Below are positions 34,972-46,810 of a stretch of DNA of 60,149 nt, piece after piece. Position numbers and translations under genes: made by a program. Within the stretch, counting starts at the first letter, position 1, and the number at the start of each line of letters is the position of its first letter. The stretch comes from Hydnum rufescens UP504. Lineage: Eukaryota; Basidiomycota; Agaricomycetes; Cantharellales; Hydnaceae. Under the pieces are notes generated by a model. It was not told the origin of the DNA, searched no databases, and was given only the letters and a program-made list of their open reading frames with translations. The stretch lies in assembly GCA_014904985.1 (NCBI GenBank), contig MU129198.1, positions 1 through 60,149 of the forward strand, in the 5' to 3' direction.

Positions 34972-36165
34972 TCAGGTGCACTCTGAGGCCAACGACTTCT
35001 GATCAATTTCGGTAAGACACGAGAGATCGATGGGACACCCACATATAGTAAATAATGTACGATATATCGTGCCGTCATGAGGAAAAATATATAGATATAT
35101 CCAGGCTACCTCGTCCATAAGTCGGCTCAAGACACCATCCATCACCTCCTTGCCAACGATACCATACCATGGTCCAGCATACCGCGTAACGATCGGAACG
35201 TGCCTTTTGAACAATTGGTGATTGTTTCTGCTCACGACGCGTTCCTCATTATTGAGCTCTGAATTGAGCTCTGGGAGCAGCAGTTGCACCGGAGACCACG
35301 TGCCACTCATATGGTCCAAAGATTCTTCCTGGCCGTAAATCATCAAAGCCAATCTGGCTGGCGTCAAGAAAGGACGAGTGGCGGGTATATTACCGTCATT
35401 TGGCCCAAGTCGCTTCTTCGAAGGGTATGTTGGCCGCCGCGAGATGATCCGCGAAATCTGGGAGAAATTGATGTCCGACTTATCTTCCAACCTGAGTGTG
35501 GCGATTTCACAAGAATTACGCCAACGACCTTACGTAATTAAGGGCGCGTTCACTCCCCGTAGTTCTCGCCTCTGCAATTATCAGAACCGTAGGGCCTACC
35601 GCATTTGGCCCTAGGGTGAACATCCTCAAAGGCGATGATTTTCCCGGAAAATGCGTTGTGTCCTCGACCGTGTGTGCACATTTGGGCTCGGAAATGAGAC
35701 GATGATGAGGACCTGTTGGGTCTTTTCGAGAATAATGATCATAAAGAACGACAAAATGAGGCTTCCGTACTTGGAACGTTTGGCAGACCTGCGGTCAGGG
35801 GCACACCTTCCCATTGTTCCCATCTCGAGCATTCTATCAACACCGGAGAACGAACTGAAGAAGCAACGACGAAAGCCAGTTCCAGAACCAAGGTTCACTC
35901 GTTTTCTCGGTGGATCCATCGTCCGAGTCATTGCCGTATAAGGCACAACACCGGCACTATTCTCATCTCTTTGTAATGTCAAAAGACGAGGCCAGAAATG
36001 GAAGGTGTTGCCCGCATGTTGGATGTGCACTCTATTCGGCCTGTGCGAGATAATAATACGAGTCCCGATGATTGAATACTGGTAGGATATTTCGCAATTG
36101 GATGATTACCCTCGATACCATAAGGGAGGAAGGAGTCACGATGCGTCTCTCTCGCATCTTTTGGC
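34972..36165 (-). pseudogene. unknown gene family, copy 2
   Basis: Diverged paralogue of the 26.6-28.07 kb copy. The longest piece (34972-35490) holds YPSKKRLGPNDGNIPATRPF, LALMIYGQEESLDHMSG and NNHQLFKRHVPIVTRYAGPW, ending SLASECT. The upstream piece (35626-36030) holds FHFWPRLLTLQRDENSAGV and MLEMGTMGRCAPDRRSAKR. This copy keeps a longer open C-terminal exon than copy 1 (172 codons), so it may still be expressed. No family is recognised. The second CATC(C/T)TTTTGGCAT-like junction near 36160 marks the end of similarity to copy 1. Confidence 0.45.
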
Positions 36166-36876
36166 ATCAAGATCAGCAATGGGATACGCCAGAATTCTTG
36201 AATTTTTCTGTTTCCATGCTCTCATTGAAATACAGGCACATCATCTCCATTGCTAGAGCGCAGTTCTCCTGGAGCAAGGTTTGAATCGTCGGAAACGAAG
36301 CGGAAGCAAAAGCCTCACAGCCACTGTTGCCCGACGCTCGTACGCAGGCTGGTTCCCAGCCTCTTGACACTCAAGGGTTGGACTGAACGCGAAGGATGAG
36401 GTCTTCTGTTGTCTGTCAAGCTTGAGCTGGGTACGAAAGTGGTGCACGCACGAAACTTCAATCTTTCCGCATCGATCGCTCTCCAGCTGGTTCGCTCTGT
36501 CTCATATCACTCTTTCCCAGTCCCCTGACGGTTCTTTCCGCAGTGTCCAATTGGGGGTCGCCTTCATTTAATACGCAGGAGATCTCCCAAACTTGGGGTA
36601 CTTCACACGTGATACTCCGAAGAGTTTAAAGCAGTGTTTCCTCGTCCAAAGGTTTTTACTTTTCCTTCGCATGTCACTTTCATGCACATTTCAAATGATC
36701 CCCCGCTCTGTGGGATTGCGAACTAGGATCTTGCTACCGCCGTGGGGAGGTATGGTTCATCACCGCGATTGGTGCATGCTGGCCTTGTGTATAATAATTA
36801 TAACGGTGTATTTGGTGGGGCCACATCGACGATCGCTCATGGACTTTGCTCTTGAATACTCGCTCGTATACGGTAG
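36166..36876. other. intergenic region, nothing recognised
   Basis: Only short frames occur on either strand, with no tRNA-like or repeat structure seen. Confidence 0.5.
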
Positions 36877-38629
36877 TTACAATACATCTGCAGTCCGATT
36901 GTCGTTCAGCCTCGCGCCCCCTCCATCCAAATCTAGCACTGCTCTCCAAACCCGATCCATTGCCTCTCGCATATCTTGCTCTACTTTGGCTGATGAGCCT
37001 GGTTGATAGCGGCCCACCACACTGCCATGGTCTCGGATAAGTTTTAACACATATGGCTGTAGTTCGGAATGTGTGACATCGGCCAATGCAGCTATGAATT
37101 TGGAGTGGGAAACGTGATGGAGACGAGAAGGGATCTGGGCGGTATTATAAAAATGATCGCGGCTCGTCCTAGGTTTGGAGAACTCACCATAGGTCTGACA
37201 CCGATGTAGAGGTGAGTGTCCGGGAGGGTCTTGACCACGGAATAGGCCAGTGCGTCGCTCACTAAATCCGTCATTTCAGTTACAGTGTTTCGTGCAGTTT
37301 CCCGCATTTTAGGGCGGATGACTTCCCATCCTGCAACCCACTCTTCCATCAACGCGTCCCATAACGCTGCCCACCTTCCCTCCACGTCCTTCATCGCCCC
37401 ATTCGCTGCTTCTCGAATGGTATCCCGAATCGAGTTCCATACCTCGTCCCACTTGGTGTCATCTGTTACGAAACCATCGGCACCATGGGCCGCGAAAAGT
37501 GGAGTGGCTTGCATAATGGCATTAAACCCAGCGACCAGTGCGGCGCCCCCCCTTTGAGCTTTAAGGAAGTCTCGATCCGCAAAGGTCACTGCCAGAGATT
37601 GGAAGGCATCCGCATCCTCCATCGTGAGTCTAATACTTGACAATGCGGTGGTTCCGGCATTTAGTATGCTGGCCATCACGTCACGACGAGCAACACCTCG
37701 CATAGCATCTCCGACGTCGTCTTTCCAGAGAGTGGTCCGAAGCGTGGAGACTCGCAAATCTGCTAATACAGAACGGAGAGTTGGCTGGAGCGCCGAGAGT
37801 AGCTCCGATCGCAACCTGAATCGCAGGAAGGTATGGATCTTCGGCCTCCACGAAGATCGGATCATTGCCCGCAAAGCAAGGCGTATGAGCCATTGTGGCA
37901 TCGCCCAGGCTATGCGGGCACGCCGCGAAACGGCGCGCGAGAGCTGTCGTTTCAATTTAAAGTAGATCTCCATGGTGATTATTAGTCCTCCGTCGACCAG
38001 CATATTGATCAAGGTGTCTGCAAATTTCGTCGATAGTGCGTCGGCCAAGGTTTGAGAGAGCGTTTCCCAGGGTGAATCGAATGGGACCCTATCCCATGGC
38101 ACTGCGTGTCGGCGATCACGGCGAGCATTGTCCAAGAGAAGAAATAGCAATTGAAGCGCTGAAGGGTGTACCGTCCTGCCTTGTCGTCGCTGTGAATTCC
38201 AAAACAGATTTTAATGATGTTCGAAAGGTCCACGTCACTGCCCTGACAATGCAATTCGGCTAGGCAGGAGGAGGATTTGTCCAGGTTGGACAATGAATCA
38301 ACGTCCTCAATGGTGTCAACCGATTCGGTTCCAACACTTGTTACAGCGTCCATCGGGTTAGCTTCGTCACCCCTCCGATCCAGACGCAATATGGAGTCGC
38401 CAGAAAGAATGAGAACAACATACTGGTGTTTGAGTGGTTTTGATTTCTCCATGCGAAGCTGAAACGTGTTGATCTTGGTAGGACGAGGGCCAAGGGAATG
38501 ATGCCAGTCCAATATCCCGTTGTTTCGCCAGTCTGATCCAAATTGGATGCGAAAGGGACCGGCGGATCTGTGGGCCCTGGACGTGGTTATAACTGCATTA
38601 GAGAATGAGGTAGTGGCGGCAGAAGACAT
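36877..38629 (-). CDS. hypothetical protein, conserved-looking, about 560 residues
   Basis: Not recognised by function, though I believe similar proteins occur in other agaricomycetes. From ATG 38629 it reads MSSAATTSFSNAVITTSRAH, then an N-terminal half with QYVVLILSGDSILRLDRRGD, DAVTSVGTESVDTIEDVDS, SSSCLAELHCQGSDVD and AGRYTLQRFNCYFFSWTM. After one apparent missing base near 38108 it continues VPWDRVPFDSPWETLSQTLA, a basic helical region KLKRQLSRAVSRRARIAWAM, and alternating amphipathic helices such as DEVWNSIRDTIREAANGAM. A final exon (about 36877-37100) reads HSELQPYVLKLIRDHGSVVG and ends DNRTADVL. The splice before that exon does not close in frame as read, so a second indel or another acceptor is likely. 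There is no signal peptide or strong membrane segment. Confidence 0.65.
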
Positions 38630-39136
38630 GAACTAGTAACAAAGGGGGATGGTCGATGTCCAGATTGCAGTATACAAGGTGGAAATAGTTGTCCAACTCG
38701 CTCCCAAATATGGTACAAGTCAATTTTCAAGTGACACTAAGAGACGCATTACTGTACAAAAGGGACCCGAATATCTCTCCAATTGACTTTCCTGCATGAT
38801 GGAAGCTCGAAGCCCTGTATTTCTAAGGCTCCACAGGGCGGCGAGGTTGACAGTTTTGAGCATGGACCCCTCGTATCCGATCTCACAAGATGTCAGAAAA
38901 AAAAGCCACCAGGAAACAAGCGATACGGACTGTTGGATCGTCGCGAAGAATGAGAAAGAACGCTAGTGATCCCACCTGCATTGGAATCAGAAAGTATTGG
39001 GTTGAGAACATATATAGACCGCTCCGTTTTCGGATCGGTTTAACTTTTGTCCGTTGGAAACACAGCCATAGACTTCGGAAATGAAAGTTCGGATTATGCT
39101 GCTGTTTACATCATGTGCTGGCCTAAGGTCATAACA
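38630..39136. other. intergenic region, nothing recognised
   Basis: No frame above 65 codons and no repeat structure seen. Confidence 0.5.
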
Positions 39137-39600
39137 CTACACTACAATCACCTTGGATTCTGGCCGCGGCGTATACTCCATAATTTGGCTAGCACCTGCC
39201 CCTGGCACGCTGGGTGTCGTTAAAATTGCGGTCCGGTCGTGCTCGTAACACAGTTGTCGGTGCTTGCCTGCGGGCTGCTCCGCGAGAATGACAAAGTCTC
39301 TTCCCATACTCCCTTCTTTTGATGAGGTAAATTTAAGTACCTTATTCCTATTACATTGCGAGCCAGGTCTAAAAACTCTCTCTTTCTTTTCTGAGGGTGC
39401 GGCTTGCTCAGCGATTTCTTTGTGGGATTGGGCTGACAACCTGCTAGAAGGGACAGTGGTGAGTATTCCATTCTGTTTCGTAAGGCGGACACGTGAGTGT
39501 TCAAAAATTGGAAACTGAAGGGCATGTGCCTCCGAGCACTTCTGTACCCATGCCAAAGGGGGTGAATAGTCTCAATGTTGGCACTTTGTAGGACGGGCAC
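39137..39600 (-). CDS. hypothetical protein fragment beside the hAT element
   Basis: An open frame of up to 139 codons ends ASQIMEYTPRPESKVIVV. It includes SEKKERVFRPGSQCNRNKV and LCYEHDRTAILTTP. No family is recognised. An intron may lie inside, since two overlapping frames alternate around 39330-39440. The hAT-type element inserted about 50 bp upstream may have cut off its 5' part. Confidence 0.3.
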
Positions 39601-39639
39601 TCAGACGGTAGATCCGCTCAGCGCACAGACCCGATGTCT

Positions 39640-39647
39640 GCTTTCGG
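39640..39647. repeat. 8-bp target-site duplication, left copy (GCTTTCGG)
   Basis: Identical GCTTTCGG flanks the 39648-40197 element on both sides (39640-39647 and 40198-40205). Confidence 0.9.
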
Positions 39648-40197
39648 CAGTGTTGTTATAGACTTTGACCTCGGTCAATTCCGTGTCAAATCAAAATGGT
39701 CTAAAGTCCAATCAGAAGTCAAAAGGGTCAAGTCAGAAAGGTCCATACGGGTCAAAATGGATTGTGCTCAGATAAAGGTTCCTAGGTAGATCTGAGGTAT
39801 TTCTAGGTCACATATGTACCAGAATCTACCTGAGTGACCACAAGTGCCAGTGTTATATGGCTTTGTTTCTTGTGTTTGTTTTGATGCAGTTGGATGGAAA
39901 GTCTGTCACTCAAGATGTGCATGCCCTGTTCTAGCCTGCCACAATTGGATATCTGTCCACCCTAATTGGCTCCCTCTACAAATGCCATGTGCCCAGTAGC
40001 ACTCTCAAAAGTGTTGAGGAGGATAAGATGTATGTACATGTTGCTTACCAACAGTAGTCACATGCCATGGCTGCATATTGGCACAATGTGATTGGGTGCC
40101 TGGCATTTTGACCTCATTTTGATTTGACCATGGTCATGACCCATTTTGATTTGATCCAGTAATGACCCGAGTTCGGATCAAAGTCATAACAACACTG
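39648..40197. mobile_element. 550-bp non-autonomous hAT-type element
   Basis: The termini are inverted: the left end reads CAGTGTTGTTATAGACTTTG and the right end, on the other strand, reads CAGTGTTGTTATGACTTTGA. The exact 8-bp duplication GCTTTCGG is on both flanks. An 8-bp duplication with CAGTG-type ends is characteristic of hAT transposons. There is no transposase frame inside. The subterminal regions carry repeats of a TCAAAATGG motif in inverted arrangement (left side and near 40130), likely transposase-binding repeats. The clean duplication implies recent insertion. Confidence 0.9.
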
Positions 40198-40205
40198 GCT
40201 TTCGG

Positions 40206-41620
40206 TACAGTATATTACGTCTCCTTCGGCATCTATTTGTCCTTCGGCATTCTCCACCTATCTCGCTCAATTTTACAGGAATCTCTTAGCTCTGAATTGA
40301 AATAGAATAGTGTACAAACCTTCCATGGCCTCTGAGAATTTCAGTCCTTAGGTCATAGTACAGCAGAAGTTATGGTGATATCAAGGTTTTAATTTCAGAA
40401 ATTTCCATGTTTTGCTTTTGTAAACCTCTTTGTGTTAGTGTGGGTGTGAAGCTATTGGGATAAATTTTGGACCAATGGGTAGGCCCTATGGGCACCTTTC
40501 TTTGACTGTAATTACAGACTGTCAAGTGATCATAAAAGGTAATGGTGAGGATATCAATGCTAAGCTGCTTCCAAGTCTATCAGTGTACTCTCACTTATCT
40601 TCCTGAGTCATTCTGGTATCAATAGCACACAGAAAAAGGGGGGGAAAATACAGCTGATCATGGGTGCTGTGTTGCTTAAGCAGGAGAGGAGTCAAATATG
40701 TCTGTAGCAACCAAAGGCAAGAAAGCCTGTATTAGACATCAGTGAGGGCAGAGGAATTGAGGCCGGCAAGCAATTTGACAGTGGGCAGATTGAGATGCAG
40801 GAACAAGGTGATGGTGGGGACAAAGATGATGATGGACATGGACACAGTGAGGAGGAGCACATGGAAGGGGATGAACAATCAGATGGTGATTGACCAATCA
40901 GAATGCTCTGTTCAGTGGCAGTGTTCCGCGCCGAAGGAGACATATTTTGTCACTTTCAACACCTGTTTGTCGTCAACCTAACAACATGCTCAGTTCTGGT
41001 CTGCTTGATCTTAAACTCAGGAGAAGCATGTACAAGACACTTGTGCATGCAACACACAAAAGAGAATTCAAAAATTTGCATTTTTGCTTGCTGAGGATCC
41101 AAAAAACAACAATGCCGCCAAAGGAGACGTAATATACTGTACTGGCCCTCATTTCTTTTTCTCTTCTTACCTTAACTTATTACTATAACTCCTGAATGTG
41201 TTGCCGACCCCTATCTATTGCTGTTTCCCTCCTACAGCCATCAATTCTTGTTGAACACACTCTAAATTTGGAAGGTAACTGTGCATGTTATATATCTATG
41301 ATCCTGAAAAAACTGCTTTGAAAAAAAGCTTGAGGTGCTCCATAACGAGGCAAATTATTGCTGGGAGATTACCAAATTCAGTATTTTTCAATGCTTAGAA
41401 GTGCATTCATGAGTTCTATGGCCCCTCCAGCATTGCAAAACTGCTTGTATATTGTGTACCAGAGTATGGGCTGTCCCTGTGTGGAATTTTAGCTCTCAAT
41501 GGGCTGGGGTTCAACCATGAAAGCCATTAGAGTGCTGGTATTTTGATCCAATTTTACCAAGCAAGCCACAACAAGTAAACAAGCCACATTGCTGCCCCCA
41601 CCTCCATTGTGGGGAGTAAA
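40206..41620 (+). other. repeat leader with a short acidic frame
   Basis: AT-rich sequence ahead of the pogo-type element. A plus-strand frame around 40735-40895 reads KQFDSGQIEMQEQGDGGDKD and then HSEEEHMEGDEQSDGD, an acidic tail typical of transposon accessory proteins. No upstream start is visible, so I call it a fragment. Confidence 0.35.
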
Positions 41621-43960
41621 ATGCCCCCCAAAAGGCATCACTGGTCTGAGCAGGACATGCAACAGGCCATTGCTGAGTATAGGGCAGGCAAATATACTCA
41701 TGCTGCCCCCGCTGCTGCTGCATATGGTATCCCTGCAAGGACCCTTCGCTGGTGCCTCCAAAATGGGGAGGATCTGTCACAATGGAAGGCATCTATCAGT
41801 CGCCAGCTTCTCACCCCAACTGAGGCAGGTGTGTACAAATTTTACAGGTTTCAAGTCACTAATTGTGACATTATGGTAGGAAAAGGCAGTTCTTGACTGG
41901 ATCATCCACCTTGGCCTCCTTGCACAGCCACTAGACCGACGTACCATTGGACCCTATGTTAAAGACATATGTGGGAGCTTCCCTGGAAAGAATTGGCTCC
42001 AGCGATTCCTAGCACGCAATGAGGATGCTGTGCGGTACTGTCGGACTGCATCACTAGATCCAAAGCGTGCCTGGTCATTCAACTACCCTACTGTATGTGA
42101 CCACTTTGCCAAACTAAAGGCTATTATTGAGAATCATGGCATTCCTTGGGAGAATATCTACAATATGGATGAAAAAGGATGTCAACTTGGTGGAGGCTGC
42201 AAGGGCCGTCATCACAAATATTTATTTGGTCGTAATACCCGTGAACGATAGCGTATCCACGATGCAAATCTCGAGCTTGTCACTGTAGTGGAATGTGTCA
42301 GTGCCGATGGTCATGCAATGAAACCGTACATCATCTTCAAAGGAAAGCAACTCTGCCATGCTTGGTTTGAGGCTTTGGGTGCTGAAAGGGCTGCTGGGTA
42401 TGAACAATCCCATCCTCCTTTGCACATTAGTCTAATCAACAATACATCAGCATTGGTGTATCTGAAAATGGTTGGATTGATAATGCCCATTGTGAAAAAT
42501 GGCTTGATATTGCATTCCTACCTGAAGCACAAGCTCGAAATACTTCTGGAAAACCAATTCTGTTGATCTGCGATGGGCACGGCTTGCATGTGGCCCAGGA
42601 TCTTCTCATTAAGGCACACAAGCATGATGTGTTTGTGTTTTGCCTACCGCCACACTGTACACATCAGCTTCAGCCCCTTGATGTCGGTATCTTTGGCCCA
42701 TTCCAATCAGCCTTTTCTGAAGGAGTCGATGAATTAGTACAGGAACACAAATATGGGCTCATGAAGGCAGCATTTGTCACAATGTATTTGGATACACATG
42801 ACAAGACCTTTTCTTGGTGTACAATCAGAAAGGCATTCCAAAAATGTGGGATCAATCCACTTAACCCCAATATCTTCCCTGAATCTAGTTTTGGACCCAG
42901 TCAGGCTACCTCCACCAGAGCTTCATCTCACCTTCCCCCTCTTTCCCCATGGGCTTGGAGGAGTGGGATCTGCAATCGGCTGGTCAAGACACTGAGTCAG
43001 ATACTTCCAGTGACTTGGGGGAAGATATCACCACAAGCCTTCACAATAATCTTCCCATCCCACCAATGATGCCAGCCGACTCCCAATGGCACAACAAATC
43101 AGACCATCCCACTCCCCAACACACACCTACAGCCACCCCCCAAGTGATCAGTACTCACCACACCCATATCTCATCTAGTCTCTCTAAGGAAAGACTTGTT
43201 AATATTGCACTCGCTCTTTGTGATGAGAAGGAGGCTGCTGAGGCCGATGCTGGCAGGGCCAGGGCTCATGCTGCCATTGTTGGTCGCAAATACACTCAGC
43301 TTCAACAAGAGATCCTAGCCAGAGAACACACACCTGAGGCATCTCGTAAATCCTTTGCAACTACAGCCCGTGTCATGAACACAGCTGAAGCCCTTAATCA
43401 AATTGAAGTCGAGAAGGCCTCCACCATTGCTGATGCAGCAAAAAAGGATGAACTAAAACAGGAGAAAGAGGATAACACACGAAAGGCTGCATTTTTCAAA
43501 TGTGTGCAACAGGTGGCCAAACATTTACACAACCTCCAGGCTCGGGCAGAGAAGCAAATTGAGAGGGAGCAGAAGGAGTGACTTACTCAGGAGGCCAGGG
43601 TGGCAGCAAGGGCTGCGAAAGCAGTGAAGGTGGCAGAGAAAGCAGCTGCAAGAGAAGCAGAGCAAGAGCAGAAGGCACTTGCCAAGGCCGAAAAAGCAGC
43701 ATTAACTGCAGCGTCCAAGGGTCATAAGGGCACTGTGTCCAGGGGGAAAAGGAAGATGGTCAGTGATGACAAGGAGAACGAAATTAACAGTGACAGTGCA
43801 CCTCTGATCTCAAACCACCAAAGCGTTGCCGCACTGCCTCACCCCAACCCAGTATTGCTAGCCCTTCCTGCCACCCTCCCCAGTATCACCGCCGCCCTCA
43901 ACCAGCATGGGTTGGCACTCCTGGGTACTTGGCAATGCATCCTGCTATTGCATCAGGAAT
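41621..43960 (+). pseudogene. pogo/Tigger-type DDE transposase, broken
   Basis: It begins MPPKRHHWSEQDMQQAIAEY with a psq-like helix-turn-helix (YGIPARTLRW). A CENP-B-type second DNA-binding part follows (GSFPGKNWLQRFLARNEDAV). The catalytic DDE domain has NMDEKG, VVECVSADGHAMKPYIIFKG, ILLICDGHGLHVAQD and HCTHQLQPLDVGIFGPFQSA. A long C-terminal coiled coil is rich in E/A/K (RAAKAVKVAEKAAAREAEQE). Breaks are a frame change at the intron near 41829-41880, a TAG at about 42249, frame changes near 42400-42560 and 42940, and a TGA at 43579. The TGA sits where CGA is likely, a C-to-T change. All three catalytic acidic positions remain readable, so it is a fairly young corpse. I could not identify its terminal repeats. 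Confidence 0.8.
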
Positions 43961-44789
43961 GATTTTATGTTATGCAAAAGAAACCACACCAGCCATTTAT
44001 CCAGGACCACCTCTGCCTCTTGTGGCAGAACCCGCAGAGTCTTCAGGAGCCAGTCACAAAGCAGCTAGGAGGCCTCAGCTTGAGGCAAGTGTGATGTAAC
44101 AGTTTCAGCAATGGATAGGGGACAGATTTTTCCGCAGCCAAAATGGGGTCATGATGTGGATCCCTCTTTTCACCCTCAATTCTGCATAGAATCCTTTATA
44201 ACTTTGCAGGTGTGTAGATACAATTATTCTTTATGTATATACCAAATTTGAGCCCAATTGGATGAGAGGAACATACTCAAATGTCCAAATTTCTCACTTC
44301 GCGGCAATAGATTGGTAAGTTATAGTAGTATGAGACTGTCAGAATCTCTATTCTTTTTTTTTTTTTTTTTTTTTTTTTTGGTGGAGCAACATGGCAACCA
44401 GGCAGCACACAAAGTCCAGCCCTGGAGCCTGCTAAAGAGAGGGAGTTTCACCCCCTAAGGTAGGGAAGAAAGTATACCCAGAGGAAATGTAGTTTATTCA
44501 TATTGGTGGAGTACTCATATATATACTAGAACAACAGAACTCAGTCTCTGATAAAAGAACTGATATTGGGATAAAGTACCTAGAATGACAGAACTACAGC
44601 AGGTTCTGGTAAGGTACTATACTATTGGAGGGGGGATAGAAAAGGGCTAACCTCAGTCTCTGGTAAAAGAACTGGGGGAGCACAGAATGCTCATATACTA
44701 ATATATAAGTAATCAGCAATGCCAGGTATCAAGAATAGTAGGCAGAAACAATAAATGAATGGGTGATCAATACTGATGAAGTCATCAGG
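43961..44789. other. repeat-derived interval with poly-T
   Basis: 3' region of the pogo-type element, a run of 26 T at 44354-44379, then repeats of ACAGAACTC-AGTCTCTG and AAAAGAACTG type between 44530 and 44680. No gene. Confidence 0.5.
44354..44379. repeat. T26 homopolymer
   Basis: Uninterrupted T run. On the minus strand it would be a poly-A tail, so it could mark a retroposed end. Confidence 0.9.
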
Positions 44790-45560
44790 TTGTTATACCA
44801 TATCCAGCTGCGCTCCAACACACCCACTCAGCTGGATGCAGGGGCAGAGATTCCCATGGCCACACAAAACTTCTCGAGTTTGACTAGGGGAAGTCCCTTT
44901 GTGAGGACATATGTGAGATTGATTATGTTATCTGCAAGTTTCTCTCAGACAAAGTGGTGATGGACTTCAATATGTTTGGATCTGGCATGGAAGGTAGGGT
45001 TTCAGGTGATAGTGATTGCTGATTGGTTGTCAATCCATAAGACAGTAGGTGTGGATATATCATAACCTATGTTGGCAAGTAGTTGATGCAGCCACACAGC
45101 CTTGCATGTACTTTGTGCAGCTGCCATGTACTCTCCTTCGGTGCTGGAGAGTGCCACTGTGGGTTGCTTCTTTGAGGCCCAACTGATAGCAGAGCCATAA
45201 AGTAGGAAGATGTATCCAGTGACAGACTTGTGGTCTATGGGATCAGAGGCCCAGTATGAGTCTACATACCTGATAAGCTCCTTTTCTTTGGTACTTCCAC
45301 TGAATACCAGCTGGTTGTCCTTTGTGGCCTGCAGGTAGTGGTAAACTCATTTAAGAGCCAGGAGGTGCAAAGATCCAGGAGTTGATGAGTGTTGACTTAG
45401 GGTGCACAGTGCAAAGGTGATATCTGGTATAGAAGAAGGGTTGGGAGCTCCAATGACTGTCAAATAAAAATCTGGTTCAGCCAGTGTGTAGATGGGAGAC
45501 TGTATTTCTGTTGTTATTCATTGGGTTGGTTTGCTTCAATGGTTGATCACACTCTGCAAG
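44790..45560 (-). pseudogene. Ty1/copia RNase H domain remnant
   Basis: The minus strand reads as the C-terminus of a copia polyprotein: VDSYWASDPIDHKSVTGYIF, AISWASKKQPTVALSSTEGE, YMAAAQSTCKAVWLHQLLAN, TVLWIDNQSAI, TFHARSKHIEVHHHFV and EKLADNIINLTYVLTKGLPL. These are the standard copia RNase H motifs, including the SSTE and DNQSA blocks. Two in-frame TGA codons interrupt it, at least one in place of an arginine (CGA to TGA). No reverse transcriptase is recognisable upstream, so the element is truncated. Confidence 0.85.
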
Positions 45561-45849
45561 ATGTGTATGGTGTTCAGTGTAGGATGGGATATGGACTAGC
45601 AGTAGTCAATGATATATCATCTGGGATGCTTGTAGGAAGGCTTATATGTTGTGTGGGATGCTTGTGGAAAGGCTTATATGTTGTGTAGGATGCTTGTGGA
45701 AAGGCTTATACATAGGGGATGCTTGTAGAAAGGCTTATACATTGTTAATTCAGTCATATCCAAATTAAGGGTTGACAGTAGGGAACTCCCAGGTGGGGGT
45801 TCAGGTCCCAGTTGGGGACTTGTAAGCATGTATAAGGGCATGGTACTCA

Positions 45850-46200
45850 TCTTAGACGGGATTCCTAGAGAGTCCGTAGTAGGTCTCATTATGGAAGAAG
45901 TTGGCCTGTTGTGCAGTGTGCTGTTCCAGCACCGCGCAAAGGCATGAGTTGCAGGGAAGTAAAAGATGCATTCTCGGGGCTTGCTGGGTAAGCTAGTACA
46001 GCGAATCTATGCTATTATGTAAGCAAGGAATCTAGCTAAACCCAGGGCAGCACCAAACTCCCTGTGGGAGAAGCTTTCCACTGGTTTTGGTGGAGGAAGG
46101 GAAAAAGAAGAAAAAGAAAAGGGAAGAGAGGGGTTTCAATGATCAAAGAGTACAGAACTGGCAGGATAGATATGATGATGGATGGCCCTGCCGTCATGAG
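45850..46200 (+). repeat. LTR/leader-like repeat, copy 1 (partner at 56.86-57.06 kb)
   Basis: Around 46030-46095 the plus strand reads CCAGGGCAGCACCAAACTCC, then GTGGGAGAAGCTTTCCAC, with GCTAAA upstream. The same order recurs at 56965-57015. The spacing and orientation suggest the two ends of one retroelement, or two copies of one LTR family. Confidence 0.6.
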
Positions 46201-46805
46201 AATTTCACACTACTAACAATGCCCCCCATTCCTACAGGTGTGAGTATCTAGCACTGTGAGGAATACTCTCTGTGGCATCATGGGTCGGGATCCTCGTCAC
46301 TATCATCGGTTCTGTAGTATTGATTGCATTGGGTTTCGGAGTGTATGATTCGGTGTTGCAACCCACTGGACCCTGCATGGGCTAGCTCCAGTTCCATGCA
46401 CAAGTGTTGATCGAGTCGATCCAGCCCAGGATGAGTCGGTGCCAGGTGGATGATGGGAGCTTCGAGCCATGTCCCATCGGCGGTGTTGACGTATGGTGCT
46501 CAGCCCACTATTTGAGGTCATGCTGAAGCTAAGGACTGGTTCGGAGTGTATGTATCAGGAAGTTCCCTAGGGGCCGGGGGGTGGTAGCACTCGAGGGTCC
46601 GGGGAGGGGAGCATCTTCTTCCATCGGTGTTGTCAGATGCTAAGTCTCTGGAGTGTGTTCAAGGGTCTGGCGAGGGTTGTCATGGTGGCCTGGAGTGGGA
46701 AGACTGGTCATCCTGTGGCCTCCAGTGTCTATCCTCTTCTAGGGGTCCGGGAATATGGTTGGGGCCTGAGTGTGGGTTGTGAGACCACCCTCAGGGGGCA
46801 GGTCT

Positions 46806-46810
46806 GAAGC
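46806..46810. repeat. 5-bp target-site duplication of the solo LTR (GAAGC)
   Basis: GAAGC lies immediately before the LTR and again at 47657-47661 immediately after it. Confidence 0.9.
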
